In this document: one piece after another, positions 27,490 through 35,482 of the stretch
How the letters are laid out: each line of letters starts with the position of its first letter
Position numbering within the stretch: the stretch's first letter is position 1
Assembly (NCBI RefSeq): GCF_014397005.1
Contig: NZ_JACGWS010000013.1
Coordinates: 1 to 64,000 of the forward strand
Direction of reading: 5' to 3'
Length of the DNA stretch: 64,000 nucleotides
Origin: Kordia aestuariivivens
GTDB lineage: Bacteria > Bacteroidota > Bacteroidia > Flavobacteriales > Flavobacteriaceae
Notes under the pieces: generated by a model
What the model was told of the DNA's origin: nothing
What the model saw: only the letters and a program-made list of their open reading frames with translations
The model's database searches: none
Made by a program: the position numbers and the translations under genes

Positions 27490-27592
27490 CCGATAGCGCG
27501 GACTTGCAGTCCGTGCATACACAAGTAGTACAAAAACGTAATAAATGTTAACAAAAGACAAAGCTACAGAGTAAGGTGCTACTTACTTTATT
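27490..27592 (+). pseudogene. REP unit plus decayed RAYT 5' end (copy A)
   Basis: A REP palindrome (27490-27518, GCGCGGACTTGCAGTCCGTGC core) is followed by a degenerate copy of the start of the adjacent RAYT gene. The ATG at 27545 reads MLTKDKATE then a stop, against MSTKYKATEQ in the intact gene. It abuts the intact copy's own REP at 27593, giving a tandem duplication. Confidence 0.7.
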
Positions 27593-27622
27593 TCCGATAG
27601 CGCGGACTTGTAGTCCGTGCAG
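27593..27622 (+). repeat. REP palindrome upstream of RAYT (copy B)
   Basis: TCCGATAGCGCGGACTTG TAGTCCGTGCAG folds into a short stem-loop (GCGGACT/AGTCCGT). It lies 28 nt before the RAYT start and in opposite orientation to the unit downstream of the gene. Confidence 0.8.
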
Positions 27623-27650
27623 ACAAAAAAGTAGTACAACAACGTAATAA

Positions 27651-28205
27651 ATGTCAACAAAATACAAAGCCACAGAGCAAGATGCTGCTTACTTTATTAC
27701 CATAACAACAGTAGGTTGGGTAGATATTTTCACAAGGTTAAGACAAAAGTATAGCATCATAAATGCTTTGCAATATTGCCAAAAACATAAAGGTTTAGAG
27801 ATTTATGCCTATTGTATTATGTCTAGCCATATACATTTGCTATGTAAAGTACAAGGCGATAGTTTACTGTCTAATGTCATAAGAGATTTTAAAACCTATA
27901 CATCAAAAAAAATTATTGAAATTATTAAAGAATATCCTGAAAGCAGACGAGAGTGGCTGTTAGATTATTTTAAAAAAGCATGCTCACATTTAAAGAGAAA
28001 ACAAATGTATAAGGTTTGGCAAAATGGCTATCATGCAGAAAAAGTATATTCTAACAAATTCATAAAGCAAAAAATTAACTATATACATAACAATCCTGTA
28101 ATGGAAAAAATAGTAGCTAATCCCGAGGATTATGTATTTAGTTCTGCACGAAATTATGCAGAATTGGATAATGAATTAGAAGTTATACCTGTATTCATAT
28201 TTTGA
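27651..28205 (+). CDS. REP-associated tyrosine transposase (RAYT)
   Basis: A 184-aa Y1/IS200-like nuclease. The HUH motif is SSHIHLL (His60 and His62), and the probable catalytic tyrosine lies in KQKINYIHNNPV (Y144), both standard for REP-associated transposases. Such proteins bind and cleave single-stranded REP hairpins. REP palindromes flank the gene in inverted orientation (27593-27622 and 28217-28244), which strongly supports a domesticated REP/RAYT unit. It is inserted inside a toxin/immunity-like island. Confidence 0.92.
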   Translation: MSTKYKATEQDAAYFITITTVGWVDIFTRLRQKYSIINALQYCQKHKGLEIYAYCIMSSHIHLLCKVQGDSLLSNVIRDFKTYTSKKIIEIIKEYPESRREWLLDYFKKACSHLKRKQMYKVWQNGYHAEKVYSNKFIKQKINYIHNNPVMEKIVANPEDYVFSSARNYAELDNELEVIPVFIF

Positions 28206-28216
28206 CCTTGATTATT

Positions 28217-28244
28217 GCACGGACTGCAAGTCCGCGCTATCGGG
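28217..28244 (-). repeat. REP palindrome downstream of RAYT
   Basis: GCACGGACTGCAAGTCCGCG followed by CTATCGGG is the reverse complement of the upstream units, forming an inverted pair around the transposase gene. Confidence 0.8.
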
Positions 28245-28333
28245 TGGCTAGATTTTTAAAATTAGAAGATTTCACATATACAAATTCTAGATATATAGAA
28301 TTGCAGAATATAATACTTAATTAAAATTAAATA

Positions 28334-28678
28334 ATGATGTTAACAGACAAAGAGATGAGAACTATTGCAGAGAAATATATTGATTTTCTTAGTAGAGAAT
28401 ATGATACTGAGTATATGCTTTTTCCAGAGTATATCGAAAAAAAAGCGTATGGAAACATTTATGCTTTTGATGGAAAAAAATATTTTGAAACACAAGATGT
28501 AGAAGATCATTTAATAGGCACACCTCCTTTTTTGGTCGAAAAAGAATCGGGTAAAGTGGTCCTGTTTGGAACAGCTTATCCTTTAGAAAAGTATTTAGAT
28601 TTTTATGAGAATAATGCATTAGCTCCAAGTTTGGATCTTTATTGGTATCCAGATACAGAAAAGTTTAGTCACAAATAA
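28334..28678 (+). CDS. Imm35/YrhB-like immunity protein, paralog 1
   Basis: A 114-aa soluble protein. The central motif TPPFLVEKESGKVVLFGTAY resembles the (P)xxLVDxxTGxVxxxG core of the Imm35/YrhB-like immunity family. It is preceded by GNIYAFDGKKYFET and ends with the aromatic YWYPDTEKFSHK. The start may be the second ATG (28337), which aligns with MLTDKD of the neighbour. It is a paralog of the gene at 28685, 6 bp away. The toxin it would neutralise is not identified. Confidence 0.65.
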   Translation: MMLTDKEMRTIAEKYIDFLSREYDTEYMLFPEYIEKKAYGNIYAFDGKKYFETQDVEDHLIGTPPFLVEKESGKVVLFGTAYPLEKYLDFYENNALAPSLDLYWYPDTEKFSHK

Positions 28679-28684
28679 TAAAAT

Positions 28685-29041
28685 ATGCTAACAGATAAAG
28701 ACATGCTAGAAATAGCAAAAAAATATTTAAAGAAAATGGAGGAAGAAAAAGCCCAAGAATTAGGGGAAGAAAACAGTCATGAATTAATGATCAATAGAAC
28801 AATTAAAAAACCACTTGGCAATATTTATCATTTTGGTATTAAACTTTTTTCCGAAACATTGGATCGTAAATATACAATAAATGCCACACCTTTTTTAGTA
28901 GAAAAAGAACGCCGTAGGGTTTTACGTTTTGGAACCCATTATCATTATGAACAACAATATGAAGATTATAAAAACGGGGATTACGTAACATCATTACATT
29001 CTTTTTGGTATCCTGACGAAGACCGATATAGCCATGAATAA
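28685..29041 (+). CDS. Imm35/YrhB-like immunity protein, paralog 2
   Basis: A 118-aa paralog of the preceding protein. It shares MLTDKDM at the start, GNIYHFGIKLFSETL, TPFLVEKERRRVLRFGTHYH in the core and FWYPDEDRYSHE at the end. The extra N-terminal helix is highly charged (KKMEEEKAQELGEENSHE). Tandem diverged copies are typical of immunity arrays against variable toxins. Direct function is not demonstrated. Confidence 0.65.
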   Translation: MLTDKDMLEIAKKYLKKMEEEKAQELGEENSHELMINRTIKKPLGNIYHFGIKLFSETLDRKYTINATPFLVEKERRRVLRFGTHYHYEQQYEDYKNGDYVTSLHSFWYPDEDRYSHE

Positions 29042-29053
29042 ATAGTTGTAAAA

Positions 29054-29116
29054 ATGCTAACAGATAAAGACATGCTAGAGATAGCAGAGAAGTATTTAAA
29101 AAAAATAGAGAAGGAA
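29054..29116 (+). pseudogene. Third immunity-like copy, interrupted
   Basis: Twenty-one codons (MLTDKDMLEIAEKYLKKIEK and a final E) match the start of the paralog at 28685, then stop exactly where a REP unit begins at 29117. The remainder of this copy is absent, so the insertion was accompanied by loss of the 3' part. Confidence 0.75.
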
Positions 29117-29205
29117 CCCGATAGCGCGGACTTGTAGTCCGTGCAGACAAAAAAGTAGTACAACAACGTAATAAATGTCAACAAAATACAAAGCCACAGA
29201 GCAAG
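29117..29205 (+). mobile_element. REP plus RAYT leader fragment (copy C)
   Basis: From the REP (29117-29145) through the first codons of the transposase the sequence matches 27594-27681 almost base for base (ACAAAAAAGTAGTACAACAA, then ATGTCAACAAAATACAAAGC). It ends at GAGCAAG, after which unrelated sequence starts. It is a truncated unit placed between two broken immunity-like genes. Confidence 0.75.
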
Positions 29206-29403
29206 TTATTTTCTCATGGTTCACAAGCATTTTTCTTTTTCTATTTTGATGAAGGCACTGAAGATCCAAAAGTTTGGAAAGTCCAGTTTTATGAAATTGG
29301 AAATCATGAACTAAGTCAAATAGAAGATAGGAGTAATTTTAGTGAATTCATAAATGATGTTGTGGATTATTCCATAGAAGATTATAGGCAAATGTATGGC
29401 TAA
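29206..29403 (+). pseudogene. 3' remnant of a SUKH (SMI1/KNR4)-like immunity gene
   Basis: An open frame without its own start encodes about 65 residues. SHGSQAFFFFYFDEGTEDPK is followed by VWKVQFYEIG and the tail SNFSEFINDVVDYSIEDYRQ. The hydrophobic strand pair and the final SFxEFxxxxx helix resemble the C-terminus of SUKH-superfamily immunity proteins. Its 5' part was replaced by the REP/RAYT fragment. Confidence 0.55.
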
Positions 29404-29437
29404 ATAGTCATGAAAATATAAAAACCAGTTCCCCCGC

Positions 29438-29464
29438 TACCGCACGATTCCATCGTGTGGTAAT
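29438..29464. repeat. Second REP-like palindrome
   Basis: GCTACCGCACGATTCCATCG followed by TGTGGTA forms a stem (TACCGCACGA/TCGTGTGGTA, one mismatch) with a TTCCA loop. It differs in sequence from the GCGGACT units. No gene is seen in 29404-29571. Confidence 0.5.
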
Positions 29465-29571
29465 GCCAAATAAACTATAAAAGCATGAGCCGTAATTAAA
29501 AATTCCATAATCCCTTGCCAGCGGCTAGCAAGAAATATTCATGTCAAATTCCAATTAAAACACACCTAACC

Positions 29572-30228
29572 TCACAAACTCCCTTCAGAAATATATTTAT
29601 AATCTTCCAAATCCGTGAGTTGTTGTACACGTTTAGAGCTTCCATTTTTGATTAAGTAAATAGCATCTGAAACTTCCGTGATTTCACGATAAAAATGATC
29701 GGTAATAAGAATGATTTTATGCTGTTTTTGTAGTTGAATTAATTCCTTAATCCGCTCAATTTGTATGGGAGCAATATGCGAAAAAGGTTCATCGAGCAAA
29801 ATGATTCGCGAAGGCGTTTTTAAGGTTAAAAAGACTTCTACAATTCTTCGTTGTCCACCAGATAACTTTCCGAATTTTTGAGTTAAATCGAAATCTTCTT
29901 CAACAAAAAATGCTTTAAAATCAGTTTCGGTGACACCGTATAACTTCAAAGCTTTTCGAATGGATAAAAAATCAGGAATAAAATTATGCTGCGGCAAGTA
30001 TTTGGCAATTCCGGTAGTGTACATTTTTTTGTGAAGTACGTTTCCATCAATCTTAATCAACTTATATTTTGATCGCAAAGTTCCAAAAATGATTTTCAGC
30101 AGGGTACTTTTTCCACAACCATTACTACCTAAAATTCCCGTAACCTGTCCTTCTTCAGCTTTCAAATACACGCCATAAAGGATTTGAACCGAATCGTAAT
30201 ATTTCTCTACATTATCAACTTCTAACAT
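29572..30228 (-). CDS. ABC transporter ATP-binding protein
   Basis: A 218-aa ATPase. Walker A is GSNGCGKST (residues 34-42), the signature is LSGGQRR near residue 125, Walker B is RIILLDEP, and the switch histidine is in ITDH. Together with the 91-aa membrane protein immediately upstream (3-bp gap) it forms a two-gene transcript. The partner is too small for a classical permease, so the transported substrate is unknown. Peptide export or self-protection is possible given the many precursor peptides, but that is inference. Confidence 0.88.
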   Translation of the reverse strand: MLEVDNVEKYYDSVQILYGVYLKAEEGQVTGILGSNGCGKSTLLKIIFGTLRSKYKLIKIDGNVLHKKMYTTGIAKYLPQHNFIPDFLSIRKALKLYGVTETDFKAFFVEEDFDLTQKFGKLSGGQRRIVEVFLTLKTPSRIILLDEPFSHIAPIQIERIKELIQLQKQHKIILITDHFYREITEVSDAIYLIKNGSSKRVQQLTDLEDYKYISEGSL

Positions 30229-30231
30229 AGC

Positions 30232-30507
30232 TTATCGAATTAAAAATTGAAGTAGAAAAACATCCACATTAGATAAGAAAAACAATAAAAAAAGAATCGT
30301 CCGATTGCGCATTCCTAAATTATACAAAAAATATAAAGTTGTCTGATCGTTCATTTTTTTAATGATGAAAAACACAAAAGGCAACACTAGTTTAGCCGCA
30401 ATTGCCATGGGCGCGAAAACAGGAATAAATACATAGCATAACGTCAGCAAGAATGACAAAAAGAGCAATTCTCTAGCGTAATAAAAAACGTAGCCAATGT
30501 ATTTCAT
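30232..30507 (-). CDS. Small membrane protein paired with the ABC ATPase
   Basis: A 91-aa protein with about three hydrophobic helices (LLFLSFLLTLCYVFIPVF; LVLPFVFFII; ILFLLFFLSNVDVFLLQF) and the loop KKMNDQTTLYFLYNLGMRN. It begins the two-gene unit with the ATPase. It may be a minimal permease subunit. No family is recognised. Confidence 0.7.
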   Translation of the reverse strand: MKYIGYVFYYARELLFLSFLLTLCYVFIPVFAPMAIAAKLVLPFVFFIIKKMNDQTTLYFLYNLGMRNRTILFLLFFLSNVDVFLLQFLIR

Positions 30508-30664
30508 AAAACAAATAATGTATGATTCAAAGAAATGAATTTAAACAAAGCTTTCACGTTAAATTTCGTTAGAACCTTGTTAAACAATTCCCAAAATAAA
30601 ATTCGCATTAAACCTTTCTATATCACATAAGTCCAAGAAGCAAATAAATATAACAACAAAAGAC

Positions 30665-31138
30665 ATGAAAAACATCATTTATGCACTCGCTATACTATTT
30701 ACACTAAACATAGCAGCACAAGAAGGAACTGACAAAACAGATCGCAAAGAGCGAAAAGAAATGAAGAGGGAAAAAGGAAAAGAGTTCATGAAAGACCTTT
30801 CTCCTGAACAAGTTGCCCAATTGCAAACAAAAAAAATGACGCTTGCGCTCGACTTATCAGAAAATCAACAAAAAAGAATTTTAGCATTACATACGGAAAC
30901 TGCAAAAGTTAGAAAGCAGAAAATGGAAGAACGCAAAGCTAAAAAAGAAAAAAAGGAAAAGCCAACTGATGAAGAAAAGTATGCCATGATGAATGCGCGT
31001 TTGGACGCAAAAATTGCTTTCAAAAAAAGTATGAAAGAAATTCTAACTGCTGAACAATACGAAAGGTGGGAAAAAATGCAAGCGCACAAAGGCAAGAGAA
31101 AGCAAGGTAAAAAAGGGAAACGTGACGGGAGAAAATAA
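30665..31138 (+). CDS. Spy/CpxP-like periplasmic protein
   Basis: A 157-aa protein with a signal peptide (residues 1-18, ending NIAAQ). The mature part is very rich in Lys, Glu and Gln. LSPEQVAQLQTKKMTLALDL and LSENQQKRILALHTE correspond to the LTxxQ-type helices of the Spy/CpxP fold, and ILTAEQYERWEKM is the second typical helix. The C-terminus is a Lys/Gly/Arg-rich tail (KGKRKQGKKGKRDGRK). Spy-like proteins act as periplasmic chaperones or envelope stress modulators; here that is by analogy. Confidence 0.75.
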   Translation: MKNIIYALAILFTLNIAAQEGTDKTDRKERKEMKREKGKEFMKDLSPEQVAQLQTKKMTLALDLSENQQKRILALHTETAKVRKQKMEERKAKKEKKEKPTDEEKYAMMNARLDAKIAFKKSMKEILTAEQYERWEKMQAHKGKRKQGKKGKRDGRK

Positions 31139-31150
31139 TAAATCAAGAAA

Positions 31151-31178
31151 GAGAAGCTTTTTTTAACTTCTCTTTTTT
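31151..31178 (+). terminator. Terminator after the first Spy-like gene
   Basis: GAGAAG...CTTCTC stem followed by a T run. The stem is short but the T tract is good. Confidence 0.65.
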
Positions 31179-31239
31179 GTTATTTCTATACAATTTTAGT
31201 ATTATTGAGTTATTATTCAGCTAACACCAACCAATAATT

Positions 31240-31578
31240 ATGAAAAAATATATTACACTATTCACTTTTATATGTGTTTTGTTTTTAGGAATTCAAACAG
31301 CAACTGCACAAGATGATCCTCTTGAAACAATGGCAAAAGACAAAACAACTGCGTTAGCAAAAGCATTAGATCTTTCGCCTGCACAAGTAAAGCTAGTATT
31401 TGAAATTTACTATACTGCCTATGAAAAAAACAATGGTATTATAAGTAAAGATGTACTTAATGGTATGAGAAAAAAGATTAGTGCCGTTTTACAACCAGCA
31501 CAACTTGAAGAATTCAAAATTTCTTTAAATAAAGAAAAGGAACGTCAAGATAAAATTGAAGGCGCAAATGGAGGATGA
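31240..31578 (+). CDS. Small secreted Spy-like protein
   Basis: A 112-aa protein with a signal peptide (MKKYITLFTFICVLFLGIQT, ending ATAQ). The mature region has an LDLSPAQVKLVFEIYYTAYE helix and a second LQPAQLEEFKISLNKEKER helix, the same spacing as in the neighbouring 157-aa protein. It probably derives from the same fold family and is expressed separately. Function is by analogy. Confidence 0.68.
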   Translation: MKKYITLFTFICVLFLGIQTATAQDDPLETMAKDKTTALAKALDLSPAQVKLVFEIYYTAYEKNNGIISKDVLNGMRKKISAVLQPAQLEEFKISLNKEKERQDKIEGANGG

Positions 31579-31598
31579 TATTTCCTTTCATATCACAT

Positions 31599-31630
31599 AA
31601 AAAAAACTCGGCTATTTGCCGAGTTTTTTA
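31599..31630. terminator. Bidirectional terminator
   Basis: AAAAACTCGGC / GCCGAGTTTTT stem between the convergent Spy-like and hemL genes. Confidence 0.85.
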
Positions 31631-31663
31631 TGCGTATATTTTTCTATAAAATTATATTACTAT

Positions 31664-32947
31664 TTATAAATCTTTTGCAACTTCTTCAATAGCTTGAATC
31701 GTTTTGTCTAAATCTTCATACGATAACGCATCTGATAAAAACCAAGTTTCAAAAGCCGATGGTGCAATGTAAATTCCTCTATCTAACAATCCGTGGAAAA
31801 ACTTTTTAAACGAATCATTGTTTCCTTTTGCGGCAGAAGCAAAATCAATCACAGGTTCTTCACAAAAATGTACCGAAATCATCGAACCAATTCTATTGAT
31901 TTGATGTGTCACGCCAGCTTCTGTCAATACTTTTGATATGCCTTTGTGTAAATATTCCGTTTTATCATGTAAACTTTGAAAAACGTTTCCTGTATTCAAC
32001 TCTTGTAACATTGCGAATCCTGCTGCCATCGCCAATGGATTTCCACTTAAAGTCCCCGCTTGATACACAGGTCCAATCGGTGCTAAATGATGCATAATTT
32101 CTTTTCGAGCTGCAAAAGCGCCAACCGGCAATCCTCCACCAATTACTTTTCCAAAACATACAATATCAGCATTCACGCCCAAAAGTTCTTGTACGCCACC
32201 TTTTGCGAGTCTAAATCCTGTCATGACTTCATCAAACACTAACAAAATATTGTGTGCATCACATAATGTGCGTAATCCTTCTAAAAATCCTGCTACTGGA
32301 GGAATACAACCCATATTTCCTGCAACAGGTTCTATAATAATACACGAAATTTCACCTTCATTCTGCGAAATAATTTCTTTTACATTTTCCAAATCATTAA
32401 AGCGAGCCAATAAGGTATCTTTTGCAGTTCCTGCAGTAACACCAGGACTGTTTGGGCTTCCAAATGTCACTGCACCACTTCCAGCTTGAATCAAAAATGA
32501 ATCACTATGTCCGTGATAACAACCCGCAAACTTGATAATTTTATCTTTTCCTGTAAATCCTCGCGCCAAACGAACTGCACTCATACACGCTTCGGTTCCA
32601 CTATTTACAAAACGAATCATGTCAATATTTGGCACCATAGAAACCGCTAATTCTGCAATCTTAGTTTCTATTTCGGTTGGCATTCCAAAGGAAGTTCCTT
32701 TTTTGGCTTTCTCAATTACGGCATCAATGACAGGCTTGTGTGCATGTCCCAAAATCATGGGACCCCAAGAATTAATATATTCTATATACTGTTTATCATC
32801 TTCATCAATAATGTAAGCGCCTTTTGCTTCTTTGACAAAAATTGGTGTTCCGCCTACGGCTTTGAACGCACGAACAGGTGAGTTTACGCCACCAGGAATC
32901 ACTTTTTGTGCTTCCGTAAATAACGCGCTGCTACGTTTATATTCCAT
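31664..32947 (-). CDS. hemL: Glutamate-1-semialdehyde 2,1-aminomutase
   Basis: A 427-aa PLP enzyme of the C5 heme pathway that converts glutamate-1-semialdehyde to 5-aminolevulinate. The Schiff-base lysine is in [15 protein letters not shown] (K267). The PLP-pyridine aspartate is in [12 protein letters not shown] (D239). NSGTEA (115-120) and CYHGHSD are the expected cofactor and substrate loops. Full length. It is the last gene of a three-gene leftward run after the glucosaminidase (23-bp gap). Confidence 0.96.
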   Translation of the reverse strand: MEYKRSSALFTEAQKVIPGGVNSPVRAFKAVGGTPIFVKEAKGAYIIDEDDKQYIEYINSWGPMILGHAHKPVIDAVIEKAKKGTSFGMPTEIETKIAELAVSMVPNIDMIRFVNSGTEACMSAVRLARGFTGKDKIIKFAGCYHGHSDSFLIQAGSGAVTFGSPNSPGVTAGTAKDTLLARFNDLENVKEIISQNEGEISCIIIEPVAGNMGCIPPVAGFLEGLRTLCDAHNILLVFDEVMTGFRLAKGGVQELLGVNADIVCFGKVIGGGLPVGAFAARKEIMHHLAPIGPVYQAGTLSGNPLAMAAGFAMLQELNTGNVFQSLHDKTEYLHKGISKVLTEAGVTHQINRIGSMISVHFCEEPVIDFASAAKGNNDSFKKFFHGLLDRGIYIAPSAFETWFLSDALSYEDLDKTIQAIEEVAKDL

Positions 32948-32970
32948 CTATATACTATGTTTTTTAATGA

Positions 32971-33810
32971 CTAAAAATCTTTTGGAAGTGGTTTTACAAA
33001 CAGTACTTGTCCAACAAAAATTTCATTGTTTTCAAGTCCATTTAAAGATTTTAATTTCGCAACCGTTACTTTATGTTTTTTCGCAATACTATACAAAGTA
33101 TCGCCTTTAGAAACCGTATAACGATCGTTATGTGTGGTTACTTTTTGTGCATCTTCAGGTTTTTTACCCAAAACTTCTGCATCATATTTGTATAATTCGT
33201 AACGCTCTATAAGTGAAATTAATTTTTTAGGATATTTTCGATCGGTAGCATATCCTGCTTTTTTCAAGCCTTTTGCCCAACCTTTATAATCGTCTTTTGG
33301 CAATTTAAACAAAGAAGCGTACCGCGATCTCCCTGTTAAGAATAAAGAATGATCTGAAAATGAATAGATTGGATTTGCATACTTGCGAAAACACTCTTGA
33401 TCTTCATCATCATCGTGATATACGCGTTGTCCTTTCCAACCGCTATGACATTTAATTCCAAAGTGATTGTTGGAGCGAACGGTCAATTTTCCTTTTCCTG
33501 AACCCGATTCTAAAATTCCTTGTGCTAGCGTGATACTTGCCGGAACTCCGTGACGTTCCATTTCTTGTTTCGCAACAGCACTATACTTTTCTATGTACAA
33601 TTCGGTAGCAGTTTTTGTAGAATTCTTTGGTGTTTTTACCTCAACATCTTTAGGTGTTGTCGCAACTACAACAGGTTCTTTTGTTGGAGTTGTCTTTACA
33701 ACTCGTGTTGTTTTCTTAGGCTTCTTTGTTGTTTTAGAAACGCGGTTTTGCGTTCCGCAACTCGCCAATAAAAATAATCCTAAAAGTGTATAAATAATAG
33801 GTGTTTTCAT
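32971..33810 (-). CDS. Glucosaminidase (GH73-type) lipoprotein with LysM
   Basis: About 279 aa. The lipobox LLASC near residues 14-18 gives membrane anchoring. A Thr/Lys/Val-rich linker is followed by a glucosaminidase domain (about 70-205: VPASITLAQGILESGSGKGK with the catalytic Glu in ILESG, then NNHFGIKC and GYATDRKY). One C-terminal LysM is present (RYTVSKGDTLYSIAKKHKVT). It probably trims peptidoglycan during growth or division. The ATG at 33810 was chosen; a start 12 nt upstream would overlap the preceding gene. Four bases separate it from the ACC-deaminase-like gene. Confidence 0.9.
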   Translation of the reverse strand: MKTPIIYTLLGLFLLASCGTQNRVSKTTKKPKKTTRVVKTTPTKEPVVVATTPKDVEVKTPKNSTKTATELYIEKYSAVAKQEMERHGVPASITLAQGILESGSGKGKLTVRSNNHFGIKCHSGWKGQRVYHDDDEDQECFRKYANPIYSFSDHSLFLTGRSRYASLFKLPKDDYKGWAKGLKKAGYATDRKYPKKLISLIERYELYKYDAEVLGKKPEDAQKVTTHNDRYTVSKGDTLYSIAKKHKVTVAKLKSLNGLENNEIFVGQVLFVKPLPKDF

Positions 33811-33814
33811 GTGT

Positions 33815-34726
33815 TTATACAATCGTTGTTTGTCCTTTTCTTTGTAGTTTCTGGTTCATTCCTGCAATTCCTTGCAAACCACCAGAATGAATTGCTAAAA
33901 TACGGTTTTGTTTGGCAAAATGCCCTTTTTTGATTAAATCTATAATACCAAACAGCATTTTTCCTGTGTAAATTGGGTCTAACGGAATTCCTGTTTGTTG
34001 TTTAAACCTGTTTATAAACTGAATCAATTCGTCCGTGACTTTTCCGTAACCGCCAAAATGATACGTTGTAATTAATTCCCAATTATCTTTCGATACAAAT
34101 TGCTCAATTTCTTTCTGTAAAAAATCACCTTTCAAGGCTGGAAATCCTAGTATATGTTGATGTGAAAATGCTCCGTGACAAATTCCAGCAATGGTTCCGC
34201 CAGTTCCAACCGCACAACAAATAGTATCAAAATCTTGTGCACTTTCCGCAATGATTTCGGCGCAGCCTTTTACTGCCAAATCGTTTGTACCGCCTTCTGG
34301 TATGCTGTAGAAACGTCCAAACTCTTGTGTTAATTGTGCAAAAAAATCGGAAGTTGTTTTTTCTCTATACTTTTCTCTTGTTACAAACTTGAATTTCATG
34401 CCATTTTCTTTCGCAAAACGCAAAGTTGGATTGCTGTCTACTTTGTCCACCAATTCTTCACCTCTGATAATTCCGATCGTTTTAAAACCATGCAATTTTC
34501 CTGCGGCAGCAACTGCAGCAATATGATTGGAAAATGCGCCGCCAAATGTCAACAAAGTGTGTTGTTTTTCTTTTTTGGCTTCCGCCAGATTGTAGGTGAG
34601 TTTCCTGAATTTATTACCAGAAACAAATGGATGAATTAAATCTTCTCGCTTTATAAACAAACGAATCGATGTATCAAAATCAAGCTTGATTTCCTGAATA
34701 GGTATGTTTTCAGTTTGGAATTCCAT
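33815..34726 (-). CDS. ACC deaminase/D-cysteine desulfhydrase family PLP enzyme
   Basis: A 303-aa fold-type II PLP enzyme. The PLP lysine is in HPFVSGNKFRKLTYNL (SGNK), followed by TFGGAFSNHIAAVAAAG and the phosphate loop AVGTGGTIAG. These fit the 1-aminocyclopropane-1-carboxylate deaminase/D-cysteine desulfhydrase family; which substrate is used cannot be decided from sequence. The ATG at 34726 (MEFQTENIP) is preferred to an upstream start that would add 11 atypical residues. It is first in a run with the glucosaminidase and hemL. Confidence 0.88.
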   Translation of the reverse strand: MEFQTENIPIQEIKLDFDTSIRLFIKREDLIHPFVSGNKFRKLTYNLAEAKKEKQHTLLTFGGAFSNHIAAVAAAGKLHGFKTIGIIRGEELVDKVDSNPTLRFAKENGMKFKFVTREKYREKTTSDFFAQLTQEFGRFYSIPEGGTNDLAVKGCAEIIAESAQDFDTICCAVGTGGTIAGICHGAFSHQHILGFPALKGDFLQKEIEQFVSKDNWELITTYHFGGYGKVTDELIQFINRFKQQTGIPLDPIYTGKMLFGIIDLIKKGHFAKQNRILAIHSGGLQGIAGMNQKLQRKGQTTIV

Positions 34727-34803
34727 AGAAGCTTCAAAAATACCGAAATCTACACACACATGATGTATCTAGACATAGAAAATAGTAAAAATTCGCTAGC
34801 TGA

Positions 34804-34835
34804 TTTTGATTTTGAGTAAGATTATTCTAGCTTTA
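34804..34835 (+). promoter_or_regulatory. Promoter, copy 1 of a three-copy family
   Basis: TTTTG (34804-34808), exactly 19 nt, then TAGCTTTA (34828-34835), one base off TAnnTTTG. The surrounding GATTTTGATTTTGAGTAAGA recurs at 45667. It lies about 100 nt upstream of the SRPBCC lipoprotein ATG. Confidence 0.6.
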
Positions 34836-34936
34836 ACAGGAACTAATTCTAAAAAATAAGTTTACTTACAATAGAAATAAAAGGAATTCTAGTTATAAAC
34901 ACATTGATAGTAATTTGAACGAAAAAAAGAAATTGT

Positions 34937-35407
34937 ATGAAATCCTCAATTATTATTTTAATCACAATTATATGCACCTTAACAAGCTGTAAATCAAATG
35001 ACATGAAAGAATCTAAAATTGTTTCGATTAGTATTGATATAAATGCTAATTCATCTGAAGTTTGGAATCTTATTACAAGCAAAGATTATGCGAAAGAACT
35101 CGGGAGCGTATTTGATAAGAATGCCTTTGTAGAATCCGATTGGAAACTTGGGTCTGAAGTTCATTTCAAATATGAACCCAACAAAATTGTATCTACTGGA
35201 ATAATAACCAAACTAATCGAAAATGAACTTATTCAAGTCGAATATGATTTCAGTGGTTTTAAGTACGAAGAAAGGTATACGATTGAAGAAAGTAATACTG
35301 TTTCTAAACTTGCCATTTACGCGGGACCGTACATTTCAGATTTTGAAGCACAGAAAATTGTTTGGAAAAGTTGGTTATTAAAAGTGAAAGAATTGAGTGA
35401 AAAGTAA
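34937..35407 (+). CDS. SRPBCC (START-like) domain lipoprotein
   Basis: A 156-aa protein. The signal is MKSSIIILITIICTLTSC with the lipobox Cys at residue 18. The rest fits an SRPBCC/AHSA1-type ligand-binding domain: ISIDINANSSEVWNLITSKD at the N-terminal strand-helix, then GSEVHFKYEP and FKYEERYTIEE strands, and a long C-terminal helix (DFEAQKIVWKSWLLKVKELS). Lipid anchoring is unusual for this mostly cytosolic fold. Ligand unknown. Confidence 0.78.
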   Translation: MKSSIIILITIICTLTSCKSNDMKESKIVSISIDINANSSEVWNLITSKDYAKELGSVFDKNAFVESDWKLGSEVHFKYEPNKIVSTGIITKLIENELIQVEYDFSGFKYEERYTIEESNTVSKLAIYAGPYISDFEAQKIVWKSWLLKVKELSEK

Positions 35408-35482
35408 CTTCTGATTTCTATTCCGAAACAGAAAACTGCTCTCAAAAACATATATAAAACCGTTATCTACAATTAAAAAGAA

